NCBI GenBank assembly: GCA_023014365.1
Contig: JAEBUN010000040.1
Span: 295,840 to 359,839, forward strand
DNA: 64,000 nt
Direction of reading: 5' to 3'
From: Lepiota brunneoincarnata
Taxonomy: Eukaryota > Basidiomycota > Agaricomycetes > Agaricales > Agaricaceae
A model generated the notes under the pieces. It was given only the letters and a program-made list of their open reading frames with translations, was not told where the DNA came from and searched no databases. Shown piece after piece: positions 46,907 through 59,018 of the stretch. The translations under genes and the position numbers were made by a program. The number at the start of each line of letters is the position of its first letter. The first letter of the stretch is position 1.

Positions 46907-47868
46907 GATATCCGTCAGATACCTGCCGTCCAATCGATGGTCGCCGATAGCGATCGATTGCGATTTTGATCGATAGATCAAAATCCGCGGAACGTGTACG
47001 TAATCCCCCCAATAAATGGGTGAAAATGAATTAAATACTTAGCGTCGAGTTTCGAAACCATCGCCGTGCTGACTTTAGCGCGCGCTTACGCCTGAGAAAA
47101 GTCACGTGATCGTGAGTACGGTCACGTGTCATCGGGCTATGTTACCCGCCGCCCGAGGGCAAGTCACGGGGTAGGGCCGTCACGTGATCACGTGGCAAGC
47201 ATCACTTTCGCACGGGGTCCATGCGTGAGAACATGTGAAACCCGGCACCGGCGACATGAATTGCCGGTGGCGGTGCACTTACCTTAGGTGGCTGTCCTTC
47301 CCACGGGTCTGCTAGAGTACGCCCCGCCCGACCGGGACGGTTAGGTCCGGGTTAGGTCAGGGTTAGGGGTGAGCTTAGTATTAGTAAGCCGCACTCGTTG
47401 GGAAGGTAAGGTAGTACTTACCGCAAGGAACGTTCCGCACGGCATATAACCGGCGAAAAAGCGAGTTAACCGCCACCAGGGAGGAGAACTTACGTTGTTT
47501 ACCGCTTGACGCGATCGTTACTATTCGAGAGACTTAGGAAGGGGGCATAACCGCCCCCCCAGACGTGGTTCCGGGTTACGCCGCACCATCTCACCCAAAC
47601 CGATAAAAGGCCACCTATTTAAAAACCTGTTTTCGCGTGCTGCGATCGAAGCGCAGGTCGTGCAACCCCGAAGTCTTCAAACAACGAGGTCCCAGGAAGG
47701 TTACTCAAGATCAGCAAATATGGGCCGGCCGACATACGGGAATCACCCCGCAGAGGTCGGTACCCGAACGCCCAGGGATTTCCCCATTCGGGCGCCGACT
47801 TGGTACCAGTCGCCGCAGCTAGGTTGTGCGGACAACTACGGCTGGCATGGTATACCACGTAAGCCATA

Positions 47869-48357
47869 TCAATCGAAGTTCGCAATCGCGATCCACGGAT
47901 CAGGCGTTTTCTCACGATGGTGTTCTACCGCCGGAGCGGAAGAAGAGGCCACGGGAGCTCGAGCTTCTGCGAAGAAGTCGGTTATAAGCGCCTGGCGGTC
48001 GCGCCGCGCGAGGACAGAAGCACGCCAGATTGACGTGAGATCCATTATCTGTCGGGTTCTTTTCTTCGAAACCAACAGACGTCGACCAAAAAGACCGAGT
48101 TTATCTAGCCGTAAGAAAGGTCCTTGCCAACCCTCCTCAGTACACCAATCCTTTGCACACTCCGCCAAGTCGGGCTCAGCTTCAGCACGCGGGATCTTAG
48201 TAAAGAGTCGCATCAGTTCGAACGCCTTCTTAGGAAGGCCTAGTTTCACTATGTCATACGGGAGCGGGACGTTACGCAGCCCCCGCATGTCCAGACGGGC
48301 GAAGGTGTTCATAGCCTGCGCCCACCCGGTCTTTATACTGTCCTCAAGTTCTTGAGC
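47869..48357 (-). pseudogene. PLE RT C-terminal remnant (PLE-8)
   Basis: About 163 codons after the RT core, beginning at AQELEDSIKTGWAQAM and ending WIAIANFD. No catalytic residues remain. Confidence 0.85.
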
Positions 48358-48400
48358 TTAGGGTTAGGGAAGGAGGAAATATACGACGGCGAGCGTGGAC

Positions 48401-48469
48401 GGGCGCAACGGGGTCGTTAGTATTAAACGATCCCACCCGTTTCGTCTTATAAAGACTCGTCAGGCGCAC
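48401..48469 (-). ncRNA. Type I hammerhead ribozyme (PLE-9)
   Basis: Family B version, core CTGACGA / GAAA / GTT, matching PLE-1. The structure survives although the ORF of this copy is broken. Confidence 0.82.
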
Positions 48470-49484
48470 GATTAGTCCACAGACTCTTACCTGCCCGACC
48501 AATCGGAAGACTTACACTTATCTTACCGATCGGGAAGCACAGTGGCTGTGCATTCCGCGGAACACTTAATAATTAAAGTTATAACTCACTTATTTCACCG
48601 AGGGAAAAATCACGTGCCCAGGAATCACGTGGAGAAAATCACGTGACCGTGGGAAGAAACATCGGGCGACTAACTCCGATGGAATCGGACTTCACACGGG
48701 GTCGGGCTTACCTCAGCACATAGGTCCGAGTGCCTTCCAAAAGACTTACAGATCCGCCCTAACCGGGGTTCTCACGCTACCGTAGGAAATCGCACATGAC
48801 TCCGGGCCGACAGGCCCGGGTGAGTTATTAATAGGACATGACGTACCTATTAGCGCACACATACCAAAGTGGTTGATCTTCGCACGGTCCTAAAGAGGAA
48901 GCCCCTTCCTACGCCACCCCGAGCGAGCGCAAAGTACGGGCTCGGTTAGGTTTCGGTTAGGGTTAGGGGGGTTCCCACGGTTAGTGTGGGTCCTCTCTGA
49001 TGCGAAGGTAAGATATGTGCTTACCGCAAAAGTTCCGCGTCGGGCGGCGACCGCAAAAACGGCGCCCACCACAAGGTGTGAAGTTGGGGATCTACCCTGG
49101 ACTTACGGTCGATTCTCGGCCTCTCAGTAAACGTACTTAGGGGGGACGGCCATCGGTAGGCGGGTCCCTTTCAATAGAGGTTCCTGCGGTCCGCTGCACC
49201 AGCGCTCCCTACCGATAAATGGCCACCACTTGAAATCCTGTTTTCGCGTGCCGGCTCTCGAAGTCCGGGTCGTGCAGAGCGAAGTCTTCAAACAACGCCC
49301 CCCAGGCAGGTTACCAAGATCAGTTTTTACGGGCCCCGCCGACGTCAGTCAATCACGACCAACGCCGGTCCGCAGCAATGGCTAGGTTTCCCATAACGCC
49401 AAAGGACTTAGCCGATTGTGGACGCGCAATGGCGTGCAGCCGTAAACGCGACAGACGCAACCGGTACCTCTAAGCCATATCCGT

Positions 49485-52313
49485 CTACCTAGCAGCTTCG
49501 AATACGTTTAGCCAGGTATCAAGCGTTCTCTGTCTTTGATGAACTTCAAAGACGTCCTCAACCGCTTGTCGATCTCTCTGAGTAAGAACAACTTTCCGCC
49601 ATACGGCGGCGAGATCCATAATCTGCGTGGTTCGTTTCTTTGAAACTAACACGCGTCTGGGTAAAAGATCGAGTTTATCGAGCCTTAAAAAGCGACCGCG
49701 ACGGCTTTCTCCCACCTTACTAGGGTCAGCATCCGCGAGAACATTAAAGTCCCCGGTTGAGCCTTCCGGTTCCGATAGAAGTCGGCGCATCTCGTCGAAG
49801 TTCAAGACACGTTTCGGGAGCATTCCGGGAGTAACTGCGAGCTCTTTACGCATGTCCGAAGCGTCCGGGGCAAAGAACCTCATGGCCTGTGCCCACCCGT
49901 CTTTAAGTTGTTCTTCCAACTTCTGAACGTTAAAGAAATCCCAGGAGGCGTTGAACTCGCTTTTTAGAACAAGCACGTCTGCTTGTGGCGGCGAGCTCTC
50001 ACGTAACCTCGCATCCCACCGCGCCTGGTAGTTATCTCTAAGCCAAGCTGCGATCAACGCCGGCGGGTAGCCCCTCGCTATGTAGATATCCGCTGCTTCT
50101 CTACACGAGTCCGCGTAATCGTTAAAACGCGAACAGAGGGTCGCTAGCCGCGATAGCTCACTCACGAACGTGCCTCTCTTCACGTAAAGTGGGTGATAGC
50201 TAATCCAGGGAATACGTTCAAAGTGGTTCATCGGTTTCCGGTATGCCTTATGATGAAGGCGATTGTCCGTGATGAACAACGTCATGTCCAGAAACGTCAT
50301 GTAACTGTCCGACGATGACCACTTAATCTGGCAATTATCGAATTTCAGATTGTCCTCGAGCAGCGCTAAAGCAGCCGTCTCACTCGTCGCATAGACTAAT
50401 GCTAGACAATCATCGATGTAACGCCCGTAGAACGCTACCGAAGGCAGGGTCAGCGCGGCACATCGTTCTTCGAACCATGAGCCGTAAAGGTTGGCGAGAT
50501 CTGGGGAGGAAGCCACCCCCATCGCCAAGCCACGCGCCTGTTTCCAGAATCGGCCTTCAAATTGGCAGATAAGGTTATCGTCCGCGGCGGATAAGCACTC
50601 CCGAAAGACTGTAATCAGTCTAGCGCATTCCTGAGCGTCGAACTCTTCGTCCGATACCTCCCGTTCCTGCCAGCCATTGCGTATAGTACTGCACTGCAAA
50701 GTTGTGCGCTTTGTACACGTCAACGTTCGGGTAGAATGCGACAACGTCGCCGGATATGAGGTATAAACGCTTGTAACCATCGGCCTCGAACTTGGCCTGC
50801 GGTAACGATAACCTACTCAGTTTGATCGCCAGGTCCTTCGTGCCGTGAATGACAAAAGGCCTCGAGCGTACGATCGGTTTGAGATTTTTAGAGAACGTAT
50901 TTCCCGGCAGGACCTTGAGGTACGGAGTGGCATGGAAGAATTGGCCGTGCAGCAACCGGTGACTTATGGATCTTGGGGATCACATAGAATCTCGGGACAG
51001 CCGAAGGCTGGTCCGATTGCTGACTCCTGAAGAAGCCGGGGAGCTGGGGATTTAAATCCGAACTCAATACGACATAGTCGCGATACGTCCCATATGTTTA
51101 TTTTTGGCATGTAGATAGCCGAAGGCCTCGACCTTCGATACAGGGTAGATAGTCTGTAATAGTACCTAACAGCTTAAGGGTATGCTGTACGATCCAGGCG
51201 CGAGGGGCAACGGCGCAACCTAAGTTCTTATCTGTGACTAAAACGGCGAGCTGGTGAGACGCCAAATAATCACGTAGCTTGGAAATCGGGGGAGCGTGTG
51301 AACGCGCATAGAGATGGACTCCCTCCGAATCGTCCTCTGGCATTTGCGAGATCATCTCATCGACGAACCCGACCGCCCTGTTGGACTCCAAACTCGAACG
51401 CCCTGTCTAATGGACCCGCGAACGTACGTTCCTTGCGGACCCAATAGTCTGGATCGAACTCGTCTTCTTTACCACCTTCGGGCAACTGGGCTTTAAAGTA
51501 AGTTGACCAACGGAGACGATCGACGAAATCGTCCCAAGCACTTCGGATTTTACTCTTACAGTACTTAGTCGGAAGCATATACTTCATTCCGACAGCTTAG
51601 GTGGAGGCTAAGTTCACGCGGGATATCGCAATCAATCATATGTATAGTAGTACGGTAGCGCATGGATTCTAAAACTACAATAGGAATCCGTACTACTATA
51701 TATCGCTGCGCTGCGTGTAGGGGTATCCTTAGTAGCCAATCAGGATATGTTCGGTAATTATCGTACCTGAAGGTAGGGCTTACGCCGCCTGACGACGACG
51801 CCGGGGGAACGACCTTCTAGTTCCTCCCGCGGCCCCGACCCCTTCCCCTGCCCCTGCCACGGGGCTCCGGCTGCTGGACTTGATGTCCTTGCTTGATACG
51901 GCTGCGCTTCCATGCGCGGGGCTCCGCTTGCCCCCCCTCTGCCGCGTTGTCTGTGACGCCGACCGCCCTGGAGCCCGCGATCGCGACGACCCCGGTTGCC
52001 CAGGACCTCCGCTCTCGCTTGTTGCCCCGCTCTGCCTTGGGACGGATTTTGCTGAAAGAACAAGTTTTAGTTGGCCGACGGACGAGTGCACAAGATGGTC
52101 GAGGGGACCATCACTCACCGTCTGACCTCCTCGTCTTCCCTGAGCCGCCAACGCCGCCGCTACCCGCTTGTCGACCATACTCTGGATCGATGCCGCGGTG
52201 ATGTGCTCATCCACATCGTTCATCGTGACGTCGCGTAACTCCTTCTTTTTCTCAGCCTTGGACTCTTCCGCCAACAGTGCGTTGTCGACGAACTCAAGGG
52301 CTCGATTCCAAGG
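49485..52313 (-). pseudogene. Family B PLE reverse transcriptase, frameshifted
   Basis: The C-terminal 400 or so codons (from about 50690 down to 49485) are open and keep ARGLAMGVASSPDLANLYG, GRYIDDCLALVY, AYRKPMNHFERIPWISY and a tail ending LNVFEAAR. Upstream, the frame shifts near 50680, 50950 and 51100-51390 between the VVAFYPNVD, PFVIHGTKDLAIKLS, TDKNLGCAVAPRAW and LPTKYCKSKIRSAWDDF blocks. The N-terminal charged region (AEKKKELRDVTMNDVDE) reads to the junction. It diverges clearly from the family A proteins, so this is a separate lineage. Confidence 0.85.
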
Positions 52314-52360
52314 GGTTAGGGTTAGGGAAGGGGGGCGTATAAACACGAGTCGCGACGGAG

Positions 52361-52429
52361 GGGCGCAACGGGTTGTTGGGGTTTCCAACTACCCACCCGT
52401 TTCGTCTTATAAAGACTCATCAGGCGCAC
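52361..52429 (-). ncRNA. Type I hammerhead ribozyme (PLE-10)
   Basis: Complete family A core and stems. Confidence 0.82.
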
Positions 52430-53398
52430 GATATCCGTCAGATACCTGCCGTCCAATCGATTGTCGCCGATAGCGATCGATTGCGATTTTGATCGATAGA
52501 TCAAAATCCGCGGAACGTATTTATAATCCCCCCGTTAATAACAGGTGAAAATAGGATTAAAAACTTAACTTCGAGTTTCAAAACTTACCGCGCTGACTTA
52601 GACGCGCGCTTGCGTCTGGGAAAAGTCACGTGATCGTGCGACCGGTCACGTGCCATCGGGCTATGTTACCCGACGACGGAACAATCCGGGCCGGGGTAGG
52701 GCCGTCACGTGACAACGTAACAAGGTGCACTTTCGCACGGGGTCCAAGCGTGAGAACTTGTGAAACCCGGCACCGGTGACATGATTTACCGGTGGCGGTG
52801 TACTTACCTTAGATGGCTATCCTTCCCACGGGTCTGCTAGAGGATGCCCCGCCCGACCGAGCCGGTTAGGTCCGGTTAGGTTCGGGTTCGGGTTAGGGGG
52901 TAACATAGTATTAGTATGCCGCCCTCGTCGGGAAGGTAAGGTAGTACTTACCGCAAAGAACGCTCCGCACGGCATATAACCGGCGTTTTAAAGCGAGTTA
53001 ACCGCCATCAGGGGTCGAACTTACGTTGTTTACCGTTTACGCGAAAGTTACTATTCGAAAGACTTAGGAAGGGGGCATAACCGCCCCCCCAGACGTGGTT
53101 CCGGGTTACGCCGCACCATCACACCCAAACCGATAAAAGGCCACCTATTTAAAAACCTGTTTTCGCGTGCTGCGATCGAAGCGCAGGTCGTGCAACCCCG
53201 AAGTCTTCTAACAACGGGGTCCCAGGAAGGTTACTCAAGATCAGCAAATATGGGCCGGCCGACATACGGGAATCACCCCGCAGAGGTCGGTACCCGAACG
53301 CCCAGGGATTTCCCCTTGTGGGCGCCGACTTGGTACCAGTCGCCGCAGCTAAGTTGTGCGGACAACTACGGCTGGCATGGTATACCACGTAAGCCATA

Positions 53399-54259
53399 TC
53401 AATCGAAGTTCGCAATCGCGATCCACGGATCAGGCGTCTTCTCACGGTGGTGTTCTACCGCCGGAGCGGAAGAAGAGGCCACGGGAGCTCGAGCTTCGGC
53501 GAAGAAGTCGGTTATTAACGCCTGGCGGTCGCGCCGCGCGAGAACAGAAGCACGCCAAATTGACGTAAGGTCCATTATCTGTCGGGTTCTTTTCTTCGAA
53601 ACCAACAGACGGCGACCGAAGAGACCGAGTCTATCTAGGCGTAAGAAAGGTCCTTGCCAACCCGAATCTAAACACCAATCCTTTGCACACTCCGCCAAGT
53701 CAGCCTCGGCTTCAGCACGCGGGATCTTAGTAAAGAGACGCATCAGTTCGGACGCCTTCTTAGGGATACCCAGTTTGGTCAGATCGTACGGAAGCGGTAC
53801 GTTATTCCGCCCCCGAACGTCTGCACGGGCGAAGACATTCATTGCCTGCGCCCACCCAGTCTTCATACTGTCCTCAAGTTCGTGAGCATTAAACATGTCC
53901 CAGGATATGTTGTATTCGCTTTTTAGCACAAGCACGCCATTCGCTGGCGGTACGGACTCCCTTAGCCGTACATCCCAACGTGCCCGGTAGTTATCGCGAA
54001 GCCAAGCGGCGATCAACAATGGAGGGTAGCCACGCGCGATGTAGATATCCGAAGCTTCTCTACATGCCTTCACGTAATCGTCAAAACGCGAAGAAAGCGC
54101 GGCAAGCCTCGACAGCTCTGATACAAACGTCCCTTTCTTAACGTAAAGGGGATGAAAGCTGATCCAAGGAATGCGCTCAAAGTGGTTCATCGGTTTCCTA
54201 TACGCCTTATGGTGGAGGCGACCGCTTGCCGTAAACAGCATCATGTCTAGGAATACCAT
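53399..54259 (-). CDS. Partial PLE reverse transcriptase C-terminus (PLE-10)
   Basis: 286 codons remain open from MVFLDMMLFTASG through AYRKPMNHFERIPW to WIAIANFD. The catalytic YIDD and everything before it are lost, so no polymerase activity is expected. Confidence 0.85.
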   Translation of the reverse strand: MVFLDMMLFTASGRLHHKAYRKPMNHFERIPWISFHPLYVKKGTFVSELSRLAALSSRFDDYVKACREASDIYIARGYPPLLIAAWLRDNYRARWDVRLRESVPPANGVLVLKSEYNISWDMFNAHELEDSMKTGWAQAMNVFARADVRGRNNVPLPYDLTKLGIPKKASELMRLFTKIPRAEAEADLAECAKDWCLDSGWQGPFLRLDRLGLFGRRLLVSKKRTRQIMDLTSIWRASVLARRDRQALITDFFAEARAPVASSSAPAVEHHREKTPDPWIAIANFD

Positions 54260-54262
54260 GGG

Positions 54263-54295
54263 GGTTAGGGTTTTGGGTTAGGGTTAGGGTTAGGA
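54263..54295 (+). repeat. Telomere tract with a variant repeat
   Basis: ggggttagggttttgggttaggg followed by perfect repeats. The gttttggg unit may be a telomerase slip or the trace of a micro-insertion. Confidence 0.75.
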
Positions 54296-54327
54296 AAGGG
54301 GGCGTATAAACACGAGTCGCGACGGAG

Positions 54328-54396
54328 GGGCGCAACGGGTTGTTGGGGTTTCCAACTACCCACCCGTTTCGTCTTATAAAGACTCATCAGGCGCAC
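54328..54396 (-). ncRNA. Type I hammerhead ribozyme (PLE-11)
   Basis: Complete family A core. Predicted cleavage lies between plus-strand positions 54333 and 54334, about 40 bases from the telomere junction. Confidence 0.82.
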
Positions 54397-55366
54397 GATA
54401 TCCGTCAGATACCTGCCGTCCAATCGATTGTCGCCGATAGCGATCGATTGCGATTTTGATCGATAGATCAAAATCCGCGGAACGTATTTATAATCCCCCC
54501 GTTAATAACAGGTGAAAATAGGATTAAAAACTTAACTTCGAGTTTCAAAACTTACCGCGCTGACTTAGACGCGCGCTTGCGTCTGGGAAAAGTCACGTGA
54601 TCGTGCGACCGGTCACGTGCCATCGGGCTATGTTACCCGACGACGGAACAATCCGGGCCGGGGTAGGGCCGTCACGTGACAACGTAACAAGGTGCACTTT
54701 CGCACGGGGTCCAAGCGTGAGAACTTGTGAAACCCGGCACCGGTGACATGATTTACCGGTGGCGGTGTACTTACCTTAGATGGCTATCCTTCCCACGGGT
54801 CTGCTAGAGGACGCCCCGCCCGACCGAGCCGGTTAGGTCCGGTTAGGTTCGGGTTCGGGTTAGGGGGGTAACATAGTATTAGTATGCCGCCCTCGTCAGG
54901 AAGGTAAGGTAGTACTTACCGCAAAGAACGCTCCGCACGGCATATAACCGGCGTTTTAAAGCGAGTTAACCGCCATCAGGGGTCGAACTTACGTTGTTTA
55001 CCGTTTACGCGAAAGTTACTATTCGAAAGACTTAGGAAGGGGGCATAACCGCCCCCCCAGACGTGGTTCCGGGTTACGCCGCACCATCACACCCAAACCG
55101 ATAAAAGGCCACCTATTTAAAAACCTGTTTTCGCGTGCTGCGATCGAAGCGCAGGTCGTGCAACCCCGAAGTCTTCTAACAACGGGGTCCCAGGAAGGTT
55201 ACTCAAGATCAGCAAATATGGGCCGGCCGACATACGGGAATCACCCCGCAGAGGTCGGTACCCGAACGCCCAGGGATTTCCCCATTTGGGCGCCGACTTG
55301 GTACCAGTCGCCGCAGCTAGGTTGTGCGGACAACTACGGCTGGCATGGTATACCACGTAAGCCATA

Positions 55367-58300
55367 TCAATCGAAGTTCGCAATCGCGATCCACGGATCA
55401 GGCGTTTTCTCACGGTGGTGTTCTACCGCCGGAGCGGAGGAAGAGGCCACGGGAGCTCGAGCTTCGGCGAAGAAGTCGGTTATTAACGCCTGGCGGTCGC
55501 GCCGCGCGAGAACAGAAGCACGCCAAATTGACGTAAGGTCCATTATCTGTCGGGTTCTTTTCTTCGAAACCAACAGACGGCGACCGAAGAGACCGAGTCT
55601 ATCTAGGCGTAAGAAAGGTCCTTGCCAACCCGAATCTAAACACCAATCCTTTGCACACTCCGCCAAGTCAGCCTCGGCTTCAGCACGCGGGATCTTAGTA
55701 AAGAGACGCATCAACTCAGACGCCTTCTTAGGGATACCTAGTTTGGTCAGATCGTACGGAAGCGGTACGTTATTCCGCCCCCGGACGTCTGCACGGGCGA
55801 AGACATTCATTGCCTGCGCCCACCCAGTCTTCATACTGTCCTCAAGTTCGTGAGCATTAAACATGTCCCAGGATATGTTGTATTCGCTTTTTAGCACAAG
55901 CACGCCATTCGCTGGCGGTACGGACTCCCTTAGCCGTACGTCCCAACGTGCTCGGTAGTTATCGCGAAGCCAAGCGGCGATCAACAATGGAGGGTAGCCA
56001 CGCGCAATGTAGATATCCGAAGCTTCTCTACATGCCTTCACGTAATCGTCGAAACGCGAAGAAAGCGCGGCAAGCCTCGACAGCTCTGATACAAACGTCC
56101 CTTTCTTAACGTAAAGGGGGTGAAAGCTGATCCAAGGAATGCGCTCAAAGTGGTTCATCGGTTTCCTATACGCCTTATGGTGGAGGCGACCGTTTGCCGT
56201 AAACAGCATCATGTCTAGGAACACCATGTATTGATCCGAAGATGACCACGTAATGGTACAGTTATCGAACATTAAATTATCTCTGAGTAGCCGCAAAGCA
56301 TCCTCCTCTCGATACGCATACACGAGAGCGAGACAATCGTCGATGTAGCGTCCATAGAACGCCACGTCGGGTGACCGCAGGGCTGCGCACTCCTCCTCGA
56401 AGTGTACGCCGTAGATGTTCGCGAGATCGGGGCTCGAAGCCACACCCATCGCTAGACCACGGGCCTGACGGTAATATTTACCCTGGAACTGTACCAGTAA
56501 GTTGTCGTCCGCTGCCCGCATGCATTCCCGTAACAGCTGTACTTTAGCTGCTGCATGCGTTGCGTCGAAGTCAGCATCTTCGACTTCCGGCTCTGACTCG
56601 GCTAACCACCGGGTGTAATATTCTTCGGCATAGGAGTGTGCCTTTTGAACATCCACATGTGGGTAGAACGCGACAACGTCGCCCGAGACAAAGTATAGAC
56701 GCTTGAGCATACCGTTCTCGAATCGGAACTGCGGTAGCGACAACTTGCTCAATTTTATCGCCAGATCCTTAGATCCATGTATAACGTACGGCGCCGATTG
56801 GATAATCGGTTTGAGACTTTTACTTACGTACTTCCCTGCAGGCCCTTGCGGGACGGAGTGGCACGGTAGAATCGGCCGGGCAGCTACCGGTGTCTTATGT
56901 ATTTTAGGAATGACATAAAACGTCGGGATCGAACTAGGTTCGACCGATAACTGACTCCGGAGGAAGCGGGGAAGCTGCGATTGAATGCCGAAATCTTCCG
57001 ACAATCTCGCGATGCTCTTAATGTGGTTATTTTTATCACAAAGTATATTGTACGCCGTAACGGCGCTAACCGGTTCGTAATCTACACGGTTCGACAATAA
57101 CGAGAGCGCTTTTTCAATGATCCAGGCACGCGGGGCAACTGCGCAACCAAGGTTCTTATCGGTCGCTACTACGACGAGTTCGTGGGACGTCAAGTAGTCG
57201 CGGAGTTTGGCCACCGGGGGAGCAAGCGCGTGCTTGTAACGGTCCCCTTCGTGTTCATCTGTCGGCATATCAGAAACCATTTTATCAATGGCCCTACGAC
57301 CGCACCAGATACCATACTCAAAAACCCTATCCAACTGGTGCATCGCGACGCGGTTAGGCTTCGGCGACCAGTAGTCTGGATCAAAGTCGTCTTTAGCATC
57401 TTCGGCGTCAGTGGCTTTGAACCACATCGACCAACGGAGACGATCGACGAAATCGTCCCAAGCCGAATTGATTAGACTCACGTTCGACTTAGTCGGGAGC
57501 ATATACTTCATTCCCGCACTCAGATGCATGCTGTATTCACGCGGTATATCACAGTTAATCATGTGTATTGTGCTACGGTAACGCATGGACTCTAGAACTA
57601 CTACAGGAGTCCGTAACACAATAAATCTGTACGCGTGTTGAGGGGTAACCGTCAGTAACCAATCCGGATACGTACTGGGTCGAGACCAGTCGAAGGGTTT
57701 AGGACTAACCTTTGGAAAGAGGGCCGCATGCACCTCTTCCTCCCCTTCGCCCTCATAAAATGGGAGGAGGCGGGGGACTAGTTCCCCCTCGATCTGCCTC
57801 CGCGTTTCCCGCCCCTGCCGGCGCCTCGCTTTCGTCGGCCTCCACGATTGGACGACCCCGAGGGGGCCGCCGCTGTCGCTTCCTCCTTCGCGCGGGCTCC
57901 TGCTCCTTTCTTGGTCGCAGGGGTCTTCTGATAAGAAAGAAAGTAGATCGGGATGAGTATGAATATCAGACGCGTGGATCGAGTACGCATTCACCTTGTC
58001 CCCTTTCTTCTCCTTGGCCTTGAGGAGAGCGGTTACCCGCTTGTCGACCATCTGCGCGATGGACTCAGCGGTGATGGCGGGCGCGGTCGACGGGCCAGCG
58101 GCTTCATCGACCTCCATCTCAAAACTCTCCTTCAACGCCTTCTTCTTTTCCATCTTCGCCTCCTCCGCGATAATCTGATCCTCGACGAAGGCAACGGCCC
58201 GTCCGAAGATGGCGGGGACGTCTTCGAGCAGCTCGACGTACTCCCTGAGGATAGAAGGATCCTCTCTCCATCCGATTTTCACAGGATGCCCATGCGAGTC

Positions 58301-58970
58301 AGCGGTGGGCGCGCCGTATCGAACGACCTGACTCTTGTGTCGGATTCGGTCAAAGACCTTACCGAGAGAGCCCTGGATTGCTTCCCAGAGTGGGCTCTCA
58401 GTCACCCCGGCAACGGGCGACAGAGTCAGCTGTGCCTCCAAGAAGGAGAGCTCGGCACGCTTGTGGGCAATGCCTCTCGTCAGCTCAGCCTTTCGGTAAG
58501 CGACATCGCTCTCCGTAAACGCCGCAACAGCTTGCGGGTTCTCGGAGATATAAGACTTGGTGAACGCAAACGGCGTCCGCCTAGCCTTAAGCTCGGATGG
58601 GAACGTACCCGAGGTCTGGTGCTCCTCCAAGCGACGGAGGGACACCTTACAGGTCTCAACCTGGCGGCGGGTTTTCATGCCCTCCACCAGGTACGGACGC
58701 AGAGCATCCCTGTAAGACCCCGGCATACATGCCAGGAGGTCGGCAAGCGATGCAGCAGCCCTAATGGGCGCGCGGCGAGCCGACCCGAGTTGTGTCTCTG
58801 ACACCGAGACCTCTCCGGTCGCGGCGTCGTGGCGCAGGCCGCCAAGCGATCGGGTGACCGCGAGGGCGACCGAGGCAGCCGGAGACGCAGCACGTACACG
58901 GGCCCCGCGAGGACCCGGCAGTGCCGCCGCCAGTCGAGGATCCCGCCTTTTTGTTGTTACGAGGGGGCAT
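55367..58970 (-). CDS. Penelope-like reverse transcriptase (PLE-11), start out of frame
   Basis: From about 58900 to the stop the frame is intact and collinear with the PLE-4 protein, with DKNLGCAVAPRAW, IPKIHK, GDVVAFYPHVD, GLAMGVASSPDLANIYG, YIDD and YRKPMNHFERIPW. The ATG equivalent to the PLE-4 start (58970, MPPRNNKKAG) lies one base out of frame: 58970 to 55367 is 3604 bases, where PLE-4 has 3600. The main frame stays open to 59206, inside PLE-12, through the telomere repeats. Either a one-base error or mutation lies near 58900, or translation starts elsewhere. Confidence 0.85.
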
Positions 58971-59018
58971 TGCGGGGGATCGGGGGAGGTCGAGAGAGTT
59001 GTTGGCTCTGAAATGTGT

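Larger units (their letters stand above)
46761..48357 (-). mobile_element. PLE-8: 5'-truncated, subfamily A3
   Basis: Nearly identical to PLE-7 over its 1.6 kb. It is cut in the C-terminal part of the ORF at aagttcttgag. Confidence 0.88.
48358..52313 (-). mobile_element. PLE-9: long, decayed element, family B
   Basis: About 3.95 kb of a divergent family (same 3' region type as PLE-1). It is 5'-truncated in the N-terminal coding part and carries several frame breaks. An internal telomere-like motif sits at about 48945-48970. Confidence 0.87.
52314..54262 (-). mobile_element. PLE-10: 5'-truncated, subfamily A1
   Basis: About 1.95 kb, near-identical to PLE-11. It is cut within the RT just after the YMVFLDMMLF block at 54259. 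Confidence 0.88.
54263..59018 (-). mobile_element. PLE-11: full-length element, subfamily A1
   Basis: About 4.75 kb with complete 3' region, long ORF and 5' leader ending ggctctgaaatgtgt. It has the same 5' boundary type as PLE-4, supporting this as the true element 5' end. Confidence 0.9.

Noticed and set aside
55158..55853. Plus-strand 231-residue ORF repeated in PLE-7, 8, 10 and 11 (44903, 47660, 53190, 55158)
   Set aside because: It lies antisense to the RT C-terminus, is Ser/Arg-rich as expected of a shadow frame, and is cut short in PLE-3 and PLE-4; its conservation follows from that of the sense ORF.
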